This document shows positions 37,311 to 46,402 of a DNA stretch of 64,000 nt, piece after piece. Origin of the DNA: Granulosicoccus sp045106475 (GTDB lineage Bacteria > Pseudomonadota > Gammaproteobacteria > Granulosicoccales > Granulosicoccaceae). Position 1 is the first letter of the stretch. Every line of letters begins with the position of its first letter. The notes beneath the pieces are model-generated. The model saw only the letters and a list, made by a program, of their open reading frames with translations. It was not told the origin of the DNA and searched no databases. A program made the translations under genes and the position numbers. The stretch is from the NCBI GenBank assembly GCA_045106475.1, contig JBGCEO010000025.1, positions 62,001 to 126,000 of the forward strand. The letters are read 5' to 3'.

Positions 37311-38951
37311 ATGCTTAAGATTAAGGATCTAGCAGTCACCTTTCAATCACGCCGTGGGGAAATAACTGCGGTTCGTCAGTTAGATCTAGTGCTTGGTAAA
37401 GGCGAAATACTGGGCATAGTCGGCGAAAGCGGCTCTGGCAAATCAGTGTCCTCCTATGCCCTGCTTAGAGTTCTCGATGCGGGCGGAAAAATATCCAAGG
37501 GGGAAGTTAGCTATACGGGGATCGATCTTCTTGCCATTAGCGAAAAAGAGATGCGTGACATTCGCGGTCGAGAGATATCAATGATCTTCCAAAATCCCAG
37601 GGCAGCACTTAACCCCATTAGGCAGGTTGGACTTCAGATTGAGGATGTGCTGCGACGTCACGCGCAGGCGAGCTCACAGGATGTCAAAAGAAAAGCCATA
37701 GATGCACTGAGAGCAGTCAAGATAAACGATGCAGAGTCACGCTATCACGCCTACCCATTCGAACTCTCCGGCGGCATGTGTCAGCGCGTAGTCATTGCGA
37801 TCGCGTTAGCCTGCAACCCACAACTTCTAATTGCTGACGAGCCGACTACAGGGCTCGACATTACAACTCAAAAAGTAGTCATGGATCTTATAAAAGATTT
37901 GATTCTTGAACGTAACATGAGTTCTATTCTCATTACACACGATCTCGGCCTTGCGGCGCAGTACTGTGATCGGATAATGGTTATGAAAGATGGCGAGATC
38001 GTTGAGCAGGGAGATCCGATCAGCCTCTTCTCTCAACCACAGCATCATTACACGCAAAAGCTTGTTGATGCCACTCCACGGGGAGGTAGCTCAGTGCGAG
38101 CTTTACTGCCACCTGAGGAGCGATCGGCAGAACCCTTTCACTCCGTATCTCAAGATGTTCTACTAGAAGTCAGAAATTTGAGTAAGACCTTTCAAGGCAA
38201 AGCGGGCCCGGTAAACGCGGTCAATGGAATCTCATTTACTCTATACAAAGGCCAAAGCTTAGGTCTTGTAGGAGAGTCAGGCAGTGGCAAGTCCACAACA
38301 GCTGAAATGCTGGTTCGACTTCTTGACCCAAGCGGCGGGAGTATTGTGTTCAAAGGTGATGATCTGACCCAATACACTGCCAAATCGTTTGCCACACACT
38401 CGCAGCGTAGCGATATCCAGATGGTTTTTCAGGATGCAACCGATAGTCTGAATCCTCGTCACACAGCGCGCCAAACTGTATCCGAACCATTAGTTCGCTT
38501 GGGCAAACTACGAGGGCAAAAGCTCGTTGAACGCATAGAAGAGCTGGCCACACTGGTTGGATTACCTACCCACTTGCTTGATCGTTTCCCACATCAACTC
38601 TCTGGTGGTCAAAAAGCCCGTATTGGCATCGCCAGAGCAATTGCTCTCAATCCTACTCTGTTGATTCTTGATGAACCTACTGCTGCATTGGATGTCTCCA
38701 TTCAAGCAGTAGTGCTTAACCTGCTCGTTGATCTACGCGCTAAACTCGGTATGAGCTATCTCTTCGTCAGCCATGATCTACAAGTTGTCAGACTACTTTG
38801 TGATCATGTTATCGTGATGAAGGACGGTGATATTATCGAATCAGGCGATGCGCAAGAGGTAATGTCCACGCCCTCTCATTCGTACACCAAGGCGCTGATT
38901 GACGCAGCACCTTCGCCTCCTTTGCAAAGACTGAGTGCAGAGATACAGTAA
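37311..38951 (+). CDS. Fused DppD-DppF dual ABC ATPase
   Basis: A 546-aa protein with two complete ATPase domains, replacing separate DppD and DppF. Domain 1 (1-260): Walker A GESGSGKSVS, signature LSGGMCQRVVIAIAL, Walker B LLIADEPTTGLD. Domain 2 (about 285-546): GESGSGKSTT, LSGGQKARIGIARAI, LLILDEPTAALD. Each domain ends in the peptide-transporter C-terminal pattern (HYTQKLVDATP, SYTKALIDAAP). The DppD-type Cys cluster for an Fe-S site is not visible. It powers the DppB/DppC pore. Confidence 0.92.
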   Translation: MLKIKDLAVTFQSRRGEITAVRQLDLVLGKGEILGIVGESGSGKSVSSYALLRVLDAGGKISKGEVSYTGIDLLAISEKEMRDIRGREISMIFQNPRAALNPIRQVGLQIEDVLRRHAQASSQDVKRKAIDALRAVKINDAESRYHAYPFELSGGMCQRVVIAIALACNPQLLIADEPTTGLDITTQKVVMDLIKDLILERNMSSILITHDLGLAAQYCDRIMVMKDGEIVEQGDPISLFSQPQHHYTQKLVDATPRGGSSVRALLPPEERSAEPFHSVSQDVLLEVRNLSKTFQGKAGPVNAVNGISFTLYKGQSLGLVGESGSGKSTTAEMLVRLLDPSGGSIVFKGDDLTQYTAKSFATHSQRSDIQMVFQDATDSLNPRHTARQTVSEPLVRLGKLRGQKLVERIEELATLVGLPTHLLDRFPHQLSGGQKARIGIARAIALNPTLLILDEPTAALDVSIQAVVLNLLVDLRAKLGMSYLFVSHDLQVVRLLCDHVIVMKDGDIIESGDAQEVMSTPSHSYTKALIDAAPSPPLQRLSAEIQ

Positions 38952-39035
38952 GCTACCAGGTTAGATAGGTCTCAGTAGGCTAGGCAGCTAACATCCCATC
39001 AATAGTTTGAGTACATCTAACGAGATATTTTTTGT

Positions 39036-39105
39036 TCGGCATGCCGATACCTGTAGCAGTGATGCTATCAAAAATATTACAGGGATTAGTTGGATCACTA
39101 ATCCC
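39036..39105. promoter_or_regulatory. Palindrome cluster ahead of the Cache chemoreceptor gene
   Basis: The 177-nt gap after the Dpp operon holds TCGGCATGCCGA (39036-39047, perfect 12-bp palindrome), TAGCA/TGCTA (39054-39058, 39063-39067) and GGGATTAGT-TGGATC-ACTAATCCC (39082-39105, perfect 9-bp hairpin). They may combine a transcript end for the Dpp operon and operators for the receptor gene. No T-run follows the strongest hairpin, so a terminator call is weak. Confidence 0.4.
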
Positions 39106-39128
39106 CACTCAAATGAGCTACTCAAGAT

Positions 39129-41324
39129 ATGGATTTTCTCAGAAATACTCGTTTCTCTACACAACTTATTGTAGTGGCGGCAGTAGCACTTTTTGCAATG
39201 TTCGTTATTGAAGCTGCAAGTGCCCTATCGCTAAAGCAATCGCTTCTGGCAGAACGAAAAGATCAAACCAGAAATGCCGTCGAAATGGTGCATAACATAG
39301 TTGCCACAATCGACGAGCAGGCTCAACGAGATGGATGGAGTGATCAAGTCGCAAAACAGACTGCGCTTGAACAAATAAGTCGACTGCGCTACGGCACAAA
39401 TAACACCGAGTATTTCTGGGTTAATGAGATACAGGGCAAATTATTGATGCATCCGTACAACACCAAATCGGTAGGAAAAAACAACTCCAGAACACTCAAA
39501 GACGCAAACGGAAAACTGTTCATTCTTGAGCTATTGAACGTAGTTTCAAAAGACAATTCTGGATTTGTAAACTATGCTTTCCCAAAACCCGGAAGTGATG
39601 TAGCCGAGCGCAAACTCAGCTACGGCAGGGCTTACGAACCCTGGGGTTGGGCAATCGCTTCTGGCATGTATCTGGATGATATTGATGCGGCTTTCTACAA
39701 AAAACTCGTAGCTTCGATCGGTATTTTAGCTAGTTCTGCGCTTCTTATGGGTTTGTTTGTTTTTGCGCTGCTACGCAATATACGTTCGACAACCAGCAAT
39801 ATAATCTCTCAAGTTCAGCGGATCGAAAGTAGTGAACTTGATCAATCAACTGTGTTTGACGAGATAGCGCCTGGTAATGAGCTTGGAGAGATTACCCTTG
39901 CGCTATCCAAAGCACAAAGCACTCTATTGGGACGTCTTGAAATCCGACATCAAGAAACCACTCGCATCAAACAGGCACTAGACATCGCTAGTTCACCCGT
40001 CGTAGTCGCAGATGATAATTTGCGAATCAGGTACGCGAACAAATCCGCGCGGATTTTGTATGACGCGATAAGAGTTGATCTATGTGAGCAAAATTCTCTC
40101 ATTAAAGAGAGAGATCTCTTCGACTTGAAGATAAACGAACTACACCCAGGCATTGATAGTATCGACTACAGTAATCTTGCGTCAAATGAGAGTCAAACAG
40201 ATGAACTACAGCTGAATGACTTCACACTTAAAGTGGTAGCGACGCCAGTTTTCAGTAAAGACAAATGTCACAGCTGCCCTGGCATAATCATGGAAATTGA
40301 GGATGTCACTTTACAAAGAGACAACGAGAAAAATATTCTCGCAGAAGCACAAAATGAGCGAGATAAATTTGAGACCATTCAGGCACGCCTGAATTGCGTG
40401 TTGGCCTCTGTCGACGCAGCATCAGCAGGTGACCTGAGTAAAGACATTACAGTGACTGGCGATGATGCAATCGGCCAAATGGCAAGCTCTTTAAGTGAAC
40501 TTCTGAGCGGCATGCGGCGTAACCTGACAACCATTGGAGGGCATGCGAGCTCGATGAATGAGGCAGTGAGCTCACTCTCCACCACTAGCGAAGAACTCGG
40601 CATAAGTGCCAAAACAACATCCATGCAAGCTCTGACCGCCACCAGTAGTGCCGAAAATATAAGCAAGTCGGTAGACAATGTGGCAGCCGCGTCTGAGGAG
40701 ATGAGCGTGTCAATAAGGGATATTGCCGAACAGGTTTCAACAGCCTCTAAGATTTCTGACACAGCGGTACAACTCGCCTCATCCACGGACAAATCCGTGC
40801 GCCAACTAGCGGAATCATCAGAACAGATTGGTCAGGTAATACGAGTCATAACCGGTATAGCTGAACAAACAAACTTGTTGGCCTTGAACGCCACCATTGA
40901 AGCTGCAAGAGCCGGCGATGCAGGAAAGGGCTTTGCAGTGGTCGCCAATGAAGTTAAAGAGCTGGCAAAAGAGACGGCTCGCGCGACCGAAGATATCGAG
41001 CGTATGATCGAATCAATACAAACAGATACAAAGAGCTCGGCCATTGCCATTTCCGAGATTGCCGGCACAGTAGATCAAATAAATACTATTCAGTCTACAA
41101 TCGCGGTGGCTGTGGAGCAGCAACTCAGTACCACTCAGGATATTAGCCGCTCCGCTCAGTCAGCCGCGGTGGGCTGTGGCGAGGTTGTTGATCACGTAGC
41201 TCGTACCGCTGATACCGCTGAAGAGGCGCGAGCCAGTTTCCAGCAATCACAAGAATCGATAACTGCCCTGGCAGCCATGGCTACCGAAATGCACACGCTG
41301 GTGACATCTTATCGAGTCAGCTAA
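39129..41324 (+). CDS. Methyl-accepting chemotaxis protein with periplasmic Cache domain
   Basis: A 731-aa receptor. An N-terminal membrane helix (about 13-33) is followed by a single-Cache-type domain (YGTNNTEYFWVNEIQGKLLMHPY, cited in parts: NTEYFWVNE and LLMHPYN; then YGRAYEPWGWAIASGMYLDD) and a second helix at about 197-217. A PAS-like stretch (275-400, SSPVVVADDNLRIRYANKSA) lies before the signalling domain, whose tip reads EQTNLLALNATIEAARAG. The ligand is unknown; its position after the Dpp and biuret genes suggests attraction to a nitrogenous solute. Confidence 0.9.
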   Translation: MDFLRNTRFSTQLIVVAAVALFAMFVIEAASALSLKQSLLAERKDQTRNAVEMVHNIVATIDEQAQRDGWSDQVAKQTALEQISRLRYGTNNTEYFWVNEIQGKLLMHPYNTKSVGKNNSRTLKDANGKLFILELLNVVSKDNSGFVNYAFPKPGSDVAERKLSYGRAYEPWGWAIASGMYLDDIDAAFYKKLVASIGILASSALLMGLFVFALLRNIRSTTSNIISQVQRIESSELDQSTVFDEIAPGNELGEITLALSKAQSTLLGRLEIRHQETTRIKQALDIASSPVVVADDNLRIRYANKSARILYDAIRVDLCEQNSLIKERDLFDLKINELHPGIDSIDYSNLASNESQTDELQLNDFTLKVVATPVFSKDKCHSCPGIIMEIEDVTLQRDNEKNILAEAQNERDKFETIQARLNCVLASVDAASAGDLSKDITVTGDDAIGQMASSLSELLSGMRRNLTTIGGHASSMNEAVSSLSTTSEELGISAKTTSMQALTATSSAENISKSVDNVAAASEEMSVSIRDIAEQVSTASKISDTAVQLASSTDKSVRQLAESSEQIGQVIRVITGIAEQTNLLALNATIEAARAGDAGKGFAVVANEVKELAKETARATEDIERMIESIQTDTKSSAIAISEIAGTVDQINTIQSTIAVAVEQQLSTTQDISRSAQSAAVGCGEVVDHVARTADTAEEARASFQQSQESITALAAMATEMHTLVTSYRVS

Positions 41325-41451
41325 CACAATCCAGATGTAAATTCTGCAGATGCCAAGGCGCGCAGCAGAACTACAGGAACATGCGGGTTGATTGGCTTTA
41401 AACTGTGTTTCTGTGTCTGCCGGTGAGTTTTTAGCTATCGAAGATAAGCAA

Positions 41452-42087
41452 TTAAACTACTATATCCACCTTTGCTTCAAACCCATCATCCACTCCAACA
41501 AATTTCATGGAGACAGCGTCGGCTTCCTGTTTTGACAAACGCCGAAAAATAGAGTCACCGGCGTTATCAGGCTCATCCGCGATATAAAACTGTGATGTCA
41601 GCAGTTCTTTTTCACCCTTACATACCTTTACATGTATATGCGGAGTTCTACCAGGATACTTAGTTGGCTTGATGCTTCTGAAACTGTATTGCCCGTCGGT
41701 ATTAGTAATATCATGACCAAAACCCTGAAAGCCCTGGTCGTAATCTATGGCTTGTTTATCGCCAGTATGTAGGTATCGCCCGTTAACATCACACTGCCAG
41801 ATTTCAACACGCAGACCCTCCAAGGGCTTTCCATTTGTATCCTTCACTTGCCCCTTAAGCTTTATAACCTCCCCACCTGCCTGCTTCACCGCGCCCATTA
41901 CCTTTACCAGATCGTTGTCAATATCCTCAAGGCGCATTGATTTCTCCGGATAAAACGGTCCTTCGGTCGCTTTAGCGGTTTGCTGCAGTGTGGCTGCACT
42001 CACTCGGCTACTGCTTGCCAGGGCACTGCCAATCAGTGCGCTCCAGGCAAGTATAAATTTACGCCTGCTACTTTCAAATATCTTCAT
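41452..42087 (-). CDS. Intradiol ring-cleavage dioxygenase-like protein, Tat-exported
   Basis: A 211-aa protein with a twin-arginine-like signal (SSRRKFILAWSALIG). The body follows the protocatechuate 3,4-dioxygenase beta fold: ATEGPFYP, GLRVEIWQCDVNGRYLHTGD, FGHDITNTDGQYSFRSIKP and YPGRTPHIHVKVC. Candidate Fe(III) ligands are the Tyr in NGRYLHTG, the Tyr in TKYPG and the two His in PHIHV. Stand-alone exported members of this group are common and mostly uncharacterised; no aromatic-degradation genes are nearby. Confidence 0.75.
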   Translation of the reverse strand: MKIFESSRRKFILAWSALIGSALASSSRVSAATLQQTAKATEGPFYPEKSMRLEDIDNDLVKVMGAVKQAGGEVIKLKGQVKDTNGKPLEGLRVEIWQCDVNGRYLHTGDKQAIDYDQGFQGFGHDITNTDGQYSFRSIKPTKYPGRTPHIHVKVCKGEKELLTSQFYIADEPDNAGDSIFRRLSKQEADAVSMKFVGVDDGFEAKVDIVV

Positions 42088-42232
42088 GGCTGGAAATCAA
42101 CTCAAGGTAATGATGCCTAATAATGCCGTTTCCTTCTGAGATATGCAAAAAGGCTCTTTTCCACCGCCTACTGCTGCGATACAGAGTGATGGCATAGTGC
42201 TATTCTCGGTACTTCGGGATAGGAGCTGACTA

Positions 42233-42619
42233 ATGAACAATCTTGTTCGAGCAGTACTAGGACCGGTGATCGGATTAGCTTTCGCATGTCTGACAGCGAC
42301 GTGCAATCCGGTGTGGGCTGATTCGACAGATGACATTCAAGGCGACGCCCTCCGGGCAATGATCGCGAACAAGGCAGCAATCAGGGCCGGTCGGGCTAAA
42401 GCGCAAACCTGTACCCGCTGTCACGGCCGCGATGGTATTCACAGACTGGCATTACGTGCAGGATGGAAGGGGTCAGACGGACAGTTTGCAATAGCAAAAT
42501 TACGTGAGTTTCGTGATGGAAAGGTATCTCATCAGGTGATGAGCGCCGTTGCCGCAGGTTTAAAGGAGACGGACATACTACAAATTGCACAATGGCTGGA
42601 TTCCTTGTCAAGCAAGTAG
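42233..42619 (+). CDS. Small periplasmic c-type cytochrome
   Basis: A 128-aa protein with a signal peptide (LVRAVLGPVIGLAFACLTA, cut near VWADS) and one heme-attachment site CTRCH. Class I cytochrome c layout, with a late Met (HQVMSAVAAGLKETDI) as probable sixth ligand. A GGAG site 9 nt upstream supports the ATG. It is divergent from the dioxygenase gene, 145 nt away. The redox partner is unknown. Confidence 0.8.
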   Translation: MNNLVRAVLGPVIGLAFACLTATCNPVWADSTDDIQGDALRAMIANKAAIRAGRAKAQTCTRCHGRDGIHRLALRAGWKGSDGQFAIAKLREFRDGKVSHQVMSAVAAGLKETDILQIAQWLDSLSSK

Positions 42620-42771
42620 AACAAACGTCAATCCATTCTCAGTATTTAGACTTCAGCTGCTTTGACTAACGGCTGACACTCAAAACTCAAGCAGTGAAAC
42701 TCATCGGACTCCATTACCCTCACTCGCTGTGAGCTATTTTAAGAACCTCGATATGCAGGTTTAGGCATCGC

Positions 42772-43965
42772 GTGCTAGCATTTTGTCTTCTTGCCGACAC
42801 CACCCGAAGTAAATCTTTGAGCGAATCTATACCTCCGACAGCGAACAACCTGGCGCACTCTTCGGATGAAAGTCCATTAGAGGTGGTTCCTGGCTTGTCT
42901 AAACAGACGACTGACTCAGGCAACCAACACAGCACCCATGGTGAGTGGGAGCAGCGTTGGCATCCTTTGTTACAGGAGTGGGTCATCTTTAGTGCGCATC
43001 GCCAGAACAGACCCTGGACAGGCGAACAGATCGTCACTGAGTCAGACCTTAGAGCAGACTACGACAAGCACTGTTACCTATGCCCCGGCAATACAAGAGT
43101 CAGCGGGATAAAAAACAAGGACTACTCCGATGTATATGTATTCGACAATGACCGCCCCAGTATCAGTTTTGATGCACCATCTGACCTGGCGCAACCCACA
43201 GGTATTTATCGGAACAAACCCGCAACCGGCTTGACACGTGTATTGTGCTATTCGCCACAGCACAATCTCACAATGGCTGAACTGGAAACTGAAAAGGTAG
43301 GTAGTGTTGTAAAAGAGTGGCAAAACCAGACACGGTTACTCGGCGAGATGGACGGTGTAAACAGCATTACAATATTCGAAAACAAGGGTGAGGTATGCGG
43401 CATGTCAAACCCTCATCCTCATGGACAAATCTACGCGACCAATTTCATCTACAAAACCGTCGAAAGCCATCTAAGAGCTGCGGATGAGCACTACGCCCAA
43501 ACTGGTAAAATCCTGTTTCAGGATATCTTGGCAGCTGAGCTAGAGGATGCGACACGACTTGTGGCACAGAACGACACGATGGTTGCATTCGTGCCTTATT
43601 TCGCCCGCTTTGCCTATGAGATATACATCGCTCCTAAACGAACGGTTGCGCACATCACGGCGTTGAATGAACAGGAAACTTCAGATCTTGCCTCGCTGCT
43701 TCATGAAGTACTGATCAGGTTGGATAATCTTTGGTCCATGCCATTTCCTTATCTCATGATGCTGCAGCAAGCACCAGTTGATGGCAGGGAATATCCGCTC
43801 TACCACTTTCACATTGCTCTGTATCCGCCGCTACGCACGCCCAGTCTTCGCAAATATGTAGCAGCGCATGAAATCGGCGGCGGTAACTTTTTAGCCGACA
43901 CAATGCCTGAAGCAAAAGCTGCCGAACTACGAGCAACATCAACCACTCATCACTCCAAACTTTAA
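42772..43965 (+). CDS. galT: Galactose-1-phosphate uridylyltransferase family protein
   Basis: A 397-aa nucleotidyltransferase. The homologous part begins near residue 58 (EQRWHPLLQEWVIFSAHRQNRPW); the preceding 55 residues are low-complexity, so the real start may be downstream of the GTG at 42772. The catalytic motif is NPHPHGQIYATNF (His-Pro-His), with HFHIALYPPLRTP near the end. It exchanges UMP between UDP-glucose and a sugar 1-phosphate. It lies 12 nt before a GHMP sugar kinase gene, so the two probably phosphorylate and then activate the same sugar. Confidence 0.85.
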   Translation: MLAFCLLADTTRSKSLSESIPPTANNLAHSSDESPLEVVPGLSKQTTDSGNQHSTHGEWEQRWHPLLQEWVIFSAHRQNRPWTGEQIVTESDLRADYDKHCYLCPGNTRVSGIKNKDYSDVYVFDNDRPSISFDAPSDLAQPTGIYRNKPATGLTRVLCYSPQHNLTMAELETEKVGSVVKEWQNQTRLLGEMDGVNSITIFENKGEVCGMSNPHPHGQIYATNFIYKTVESHLRAADEHYAQTGKILFQDILAAELEDATRLVAQNDTMVAFVPYFARFAYEIYIAPKRTVAHITALNEQETSDLASLLHEVLIRLDNLWSMPFPYLMMLQQAPVDGREYPLYHFHIALYPPLRTPSLRKYVAAHEIGGGNFLADTMPEAKAAELRATSTTHHSKL

Positions 43966-43977
43966 ATCAAATACTAC

Positions 43978-45528
43978 ATGTGGCAGCAAGATCTAAAGAT
44001 CACCAATAGCGCATCAATAGCTAGCGATATTAATCCTGGCGGGAGCACTACTCAGGCGCATGGAGACACATCCGGGCTTCCCGAAGATATCCAGATCGCA
44101 TTGCAGCTACTGACCCGGCAGATCGCCGATAGTGATGATCTGGTCACGCCCCATTTCGATACAAAAAAACCATTGATGGTTGGGCGAGCTCCTGCTCGAC
44201 TGGACGTGATGGGCGGCATTTCTGACTACTCAGGCTCTACAGTACTGCAATTACCGTTGAAAGAATCTGCCGTCGTTTTCTGTCAACGTTCAGCTCAAGC
44301 TACTATGCAAATCATTTCAGTTGGCAGTGGTGGAGCACACGATTTGCGTTCCATTCAAATACCACTGGAAGACTTTTACCTGCCCGGTACAAGCAAGCCC
44401 TGTTCATATAGCCAGATGCGCGACTATTTTGCAGCTAAACCGGAAGATCAACGCTGGGCGGCCTATTTTGCAGGTGTTCTAACTGTGCTCATGATTGAAT
44501 TCGATCTGACACTGGAATACGGGATCGTGCTGTATGGACATTCGAAGGTGCCTGAGGGCAAAGGAGTAAGTTCATCAGCCGCTATTGAAGTAGCAACCAT
44601 GAGATCAGTGACTCGATTGATGGGGCTTGATATTGATGCCCACCAGCAAGCGGTACTGTGTCAGCAAGTAGAAAATCTGATCGTCGGTGCACCTTGCGGG
44701 TTAATGGATCAAATGGCGAGCAGCATGGGCCAGAAGGACGCCCTTCTTAATATGCTTTGTCAACCTGACATAGTGGGAGAATCCTTGCAGTTGCCGGATG
44801 GTCTCTCGGTATGGGGCATCGATTCGGGTTTGCGACATGCAGTGTCCGGTGCCGACTACGGCGCTGTGAGAGTGGCATCATTTATGGGTTACCGCCTACT
44901 ACTCGAGCAAGCAGGCATTGCTTCGCACGATGTAGCAGCCGTTGATATTGACGATAAACGATGGAACGGCTATCTGGCGAACGTGTCGGTATCTGAATTC
45001 TCTGAATACTTTGCCTCTCAGTTACCTTCAACCCTGTCGGGAGAAGCCTTTCTGGGAAAATTTGACGGAATAACTGACACAGTTACGCGGGTTGATCCTG
45101 CTAAGAACTACGCGGTGCTGGCCTGTACCTCACACCCGATTCAAGAACACTTTCGAGTGCGGGTTTTTATGCAGTTATGCAGAGCGATGCAAACAGAGAA
45201 GCTCAGTAATGATAGTGTTCGTTTAATGGGCGAATGCATGTATATGTCACATGCGAGCTACACCCATTGCGGTCTTGGTTCGACCGGTACGGATGATCTG
45301 GTTGAACGCTTGAGGCGAGTTGGAGCAGAGGGAGGTATCTACGGCGCCCGCATATCGGGAGGTGGCAACGGAGGTACCGTTGCTGTGCTGGCAGATGCAG
45401 GCTCGGACAGTGTGATTCGCACCATAGCTGCCGACTACGCTCGCGCTAGCGGAATCGGTGGGCAGGTATTCAGTGGTTCGTCTGCAGGAGCCAGCTCCCA
45501 TGTTTTACTACATAACGATACGCACTGA
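43978..45528 (+). CDS. GHMP sugar kinase, L-arabinokinase/galactokinase-like
   Basis: A 516-aa GHMP kinase. The sugar-binding motif is ARLDVMGGISDYSG, the ATP-binding motif PEGKGVSSSAAIEVATM, and the late glycine motif ISGGGNGGTVAVLAD. The pattern matches the kinase domain of plant L-arabinokinase more closely than E. coli GalK: VENLIVGAPCGLMDQMASS, WGIDSGLRHAVSGADYG and YTHCGLGSTGTDDLV. The first 65 residues look unstructured. The product would be galactose- or arabinose-1-phosphate, passed to the adjacent GalT-family enzyme. Substrate assignment between the two is open. Confidence 0.8.
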   Translation: MWQQDLKITNSASIASDINPGGSTTQAHGDTSGLPEDIQIALQLLTRQIADSDDLVTPHFDTKKPLMVGRAPARLDVMGGISDYSGSTVLQLPLKESAVVFCQRSAQATMQIISVGSGGAHDLRSIQIPLEDFYLPGTSKPCSYSQMRDYFAAKPEDQRWAAYFAGVLTVLMIEFDLTLEYGIVLYGHSKVPEGKGVSSSAAIEVATMRSVTRLMGLDIDAHQQAVLCQQVENLIVGAPCGLMDQMASSMGQKDALLNMLCQPDIVGESLQLPDGLSVWGIDSGLRHAVSGADYGAVRVASFMGYRLLLEQAGIASHDVAAVDIDDKRWNGYLANVSVSEFSEYFASQLPSTLSGEAFLGKFDGITDTVTRVDPAKNYAVLACTSHPIQEHFRVRVFMQLCRAMQTEKLSNDSVRLMGECMYMSHASYTHCGLGSTGTDDLVERLRRVGAEGGIYGARISGGGNGGTVAVLADAGSDSVIRTIAADYARASGIGGQVFSGSSAGASSHVLLHNDTH

Positions 45529-45611
45529 AACACCTGCTCCATCATCATCGCCATGATGCTCACACCGCTACTGATGCTGTTCCCACGCTCAAAGCCAATT
45601 GGCAGTTGAGA

Positions 45612-46289
45612 TCACCAGGGAATATCTATGCCCTGGTAGTCAAGGAATCGGCCTGTATCTGATAGTGTTAGTCCATCAATAACCTGTAAGAGTCCAGCAG
45701 CACTCTCGATAGTGCCGAGCGCTGCATCGCTGCCACCCATCTCTGTTCTGACCCAGCCGGGATGAAGCATACAGACGGTGATACCCCGAGGCTTCCATTC
45801 CAATGCAAGTGTGCGCATAGCCATGTTCGCAGCTGCCTTAGAACTGCGATAGGCAACCCGATCGCTCCCAGCGCGCTCGAGTGAACCCATTTGACTCGTA
45901 ATAGTAACTAGCCGCGGCCTTTCAGATGCCTCCATATGCGCTGCAAAATCCACCGAGAGACGCCACGGTGAAATAGCATTGACTTCGAACGATGTCAGCC
46001 ATTCGGCGCAATCCATGTCATCCAGCGATTGCTTCTGCGCCATGACACCGGCGTTGTTTATAAGCACATCTATCGTTAGTCCAGACAGCTTTGCCGCCAG
46101 ATCTCTGCTGGCAGGTTCACTGCATACATCCAGCTCGTGAAGATCAAGCTTACCACTAAGCGAGGCCAACTCCTTCGCCGCGGATAGATCACGGCAAGTA
46201 GCCACAACATGATGCTCTTGAGCCAGCAGTTGACGAGTCATTTCATAACCGATGCCTCGGTTAGCGCCGGTAATCAGATGGGTAGACAT
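45612..46289 (-). CDS. Short-chain dehydrogenase (C-factor/sniffer-like)
   Basis: A 225-aa SDR. NAD(P)-binding motif TGANRGIG at residues 8-15, structural NNAGVMAQ at about 78-85, and the active-site Tyr/Lys in YRSSKAA. It is shorter than typical FabG and resembles carbonyl-reductase/C-factor-like members. It converges with the GHMP kinase gene; no operon partner is obvious. The substrate is unknown. Confidence 0.8.
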   Translation of the reverse strand: MSTHLITGANRGIGYEMTRQLLAQEHHVVATCRDLSAAKELASLSGKLDLHELDVCSEPASRDLAAKLSGLTIDVLINNAGVMAQKQSLDDMDCAEWLTSFEVNAISPWRLSVDFAAHMEASERPRLVTITSQMGSLERAGSDRVAYRSSKAAANMAMRTLALEWKPRGITVCMLHPGWVRTEMGGSDAALGTIESAAGLLQVIDGLTLSDTGRFLDYQGIDIPW

Positions 46290-46402
46290 AGCTTAACCTC
46301 AGCAGAAAAACTGTAAGTACTCAGACACAGGATAGGCTGATCAGCCACGGTTTGCACTCCTTGCAGGGCTTTGTGTCTATGTATGAGTAGCAAACGGATT
46401 TA

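Noticed and set aside
45543..45558. CATCAT/ATGATG hairpin as terminator between the kinase and SDR genes
   Set aside because: The stem is short and A/T-rich with no T-run on either strand.
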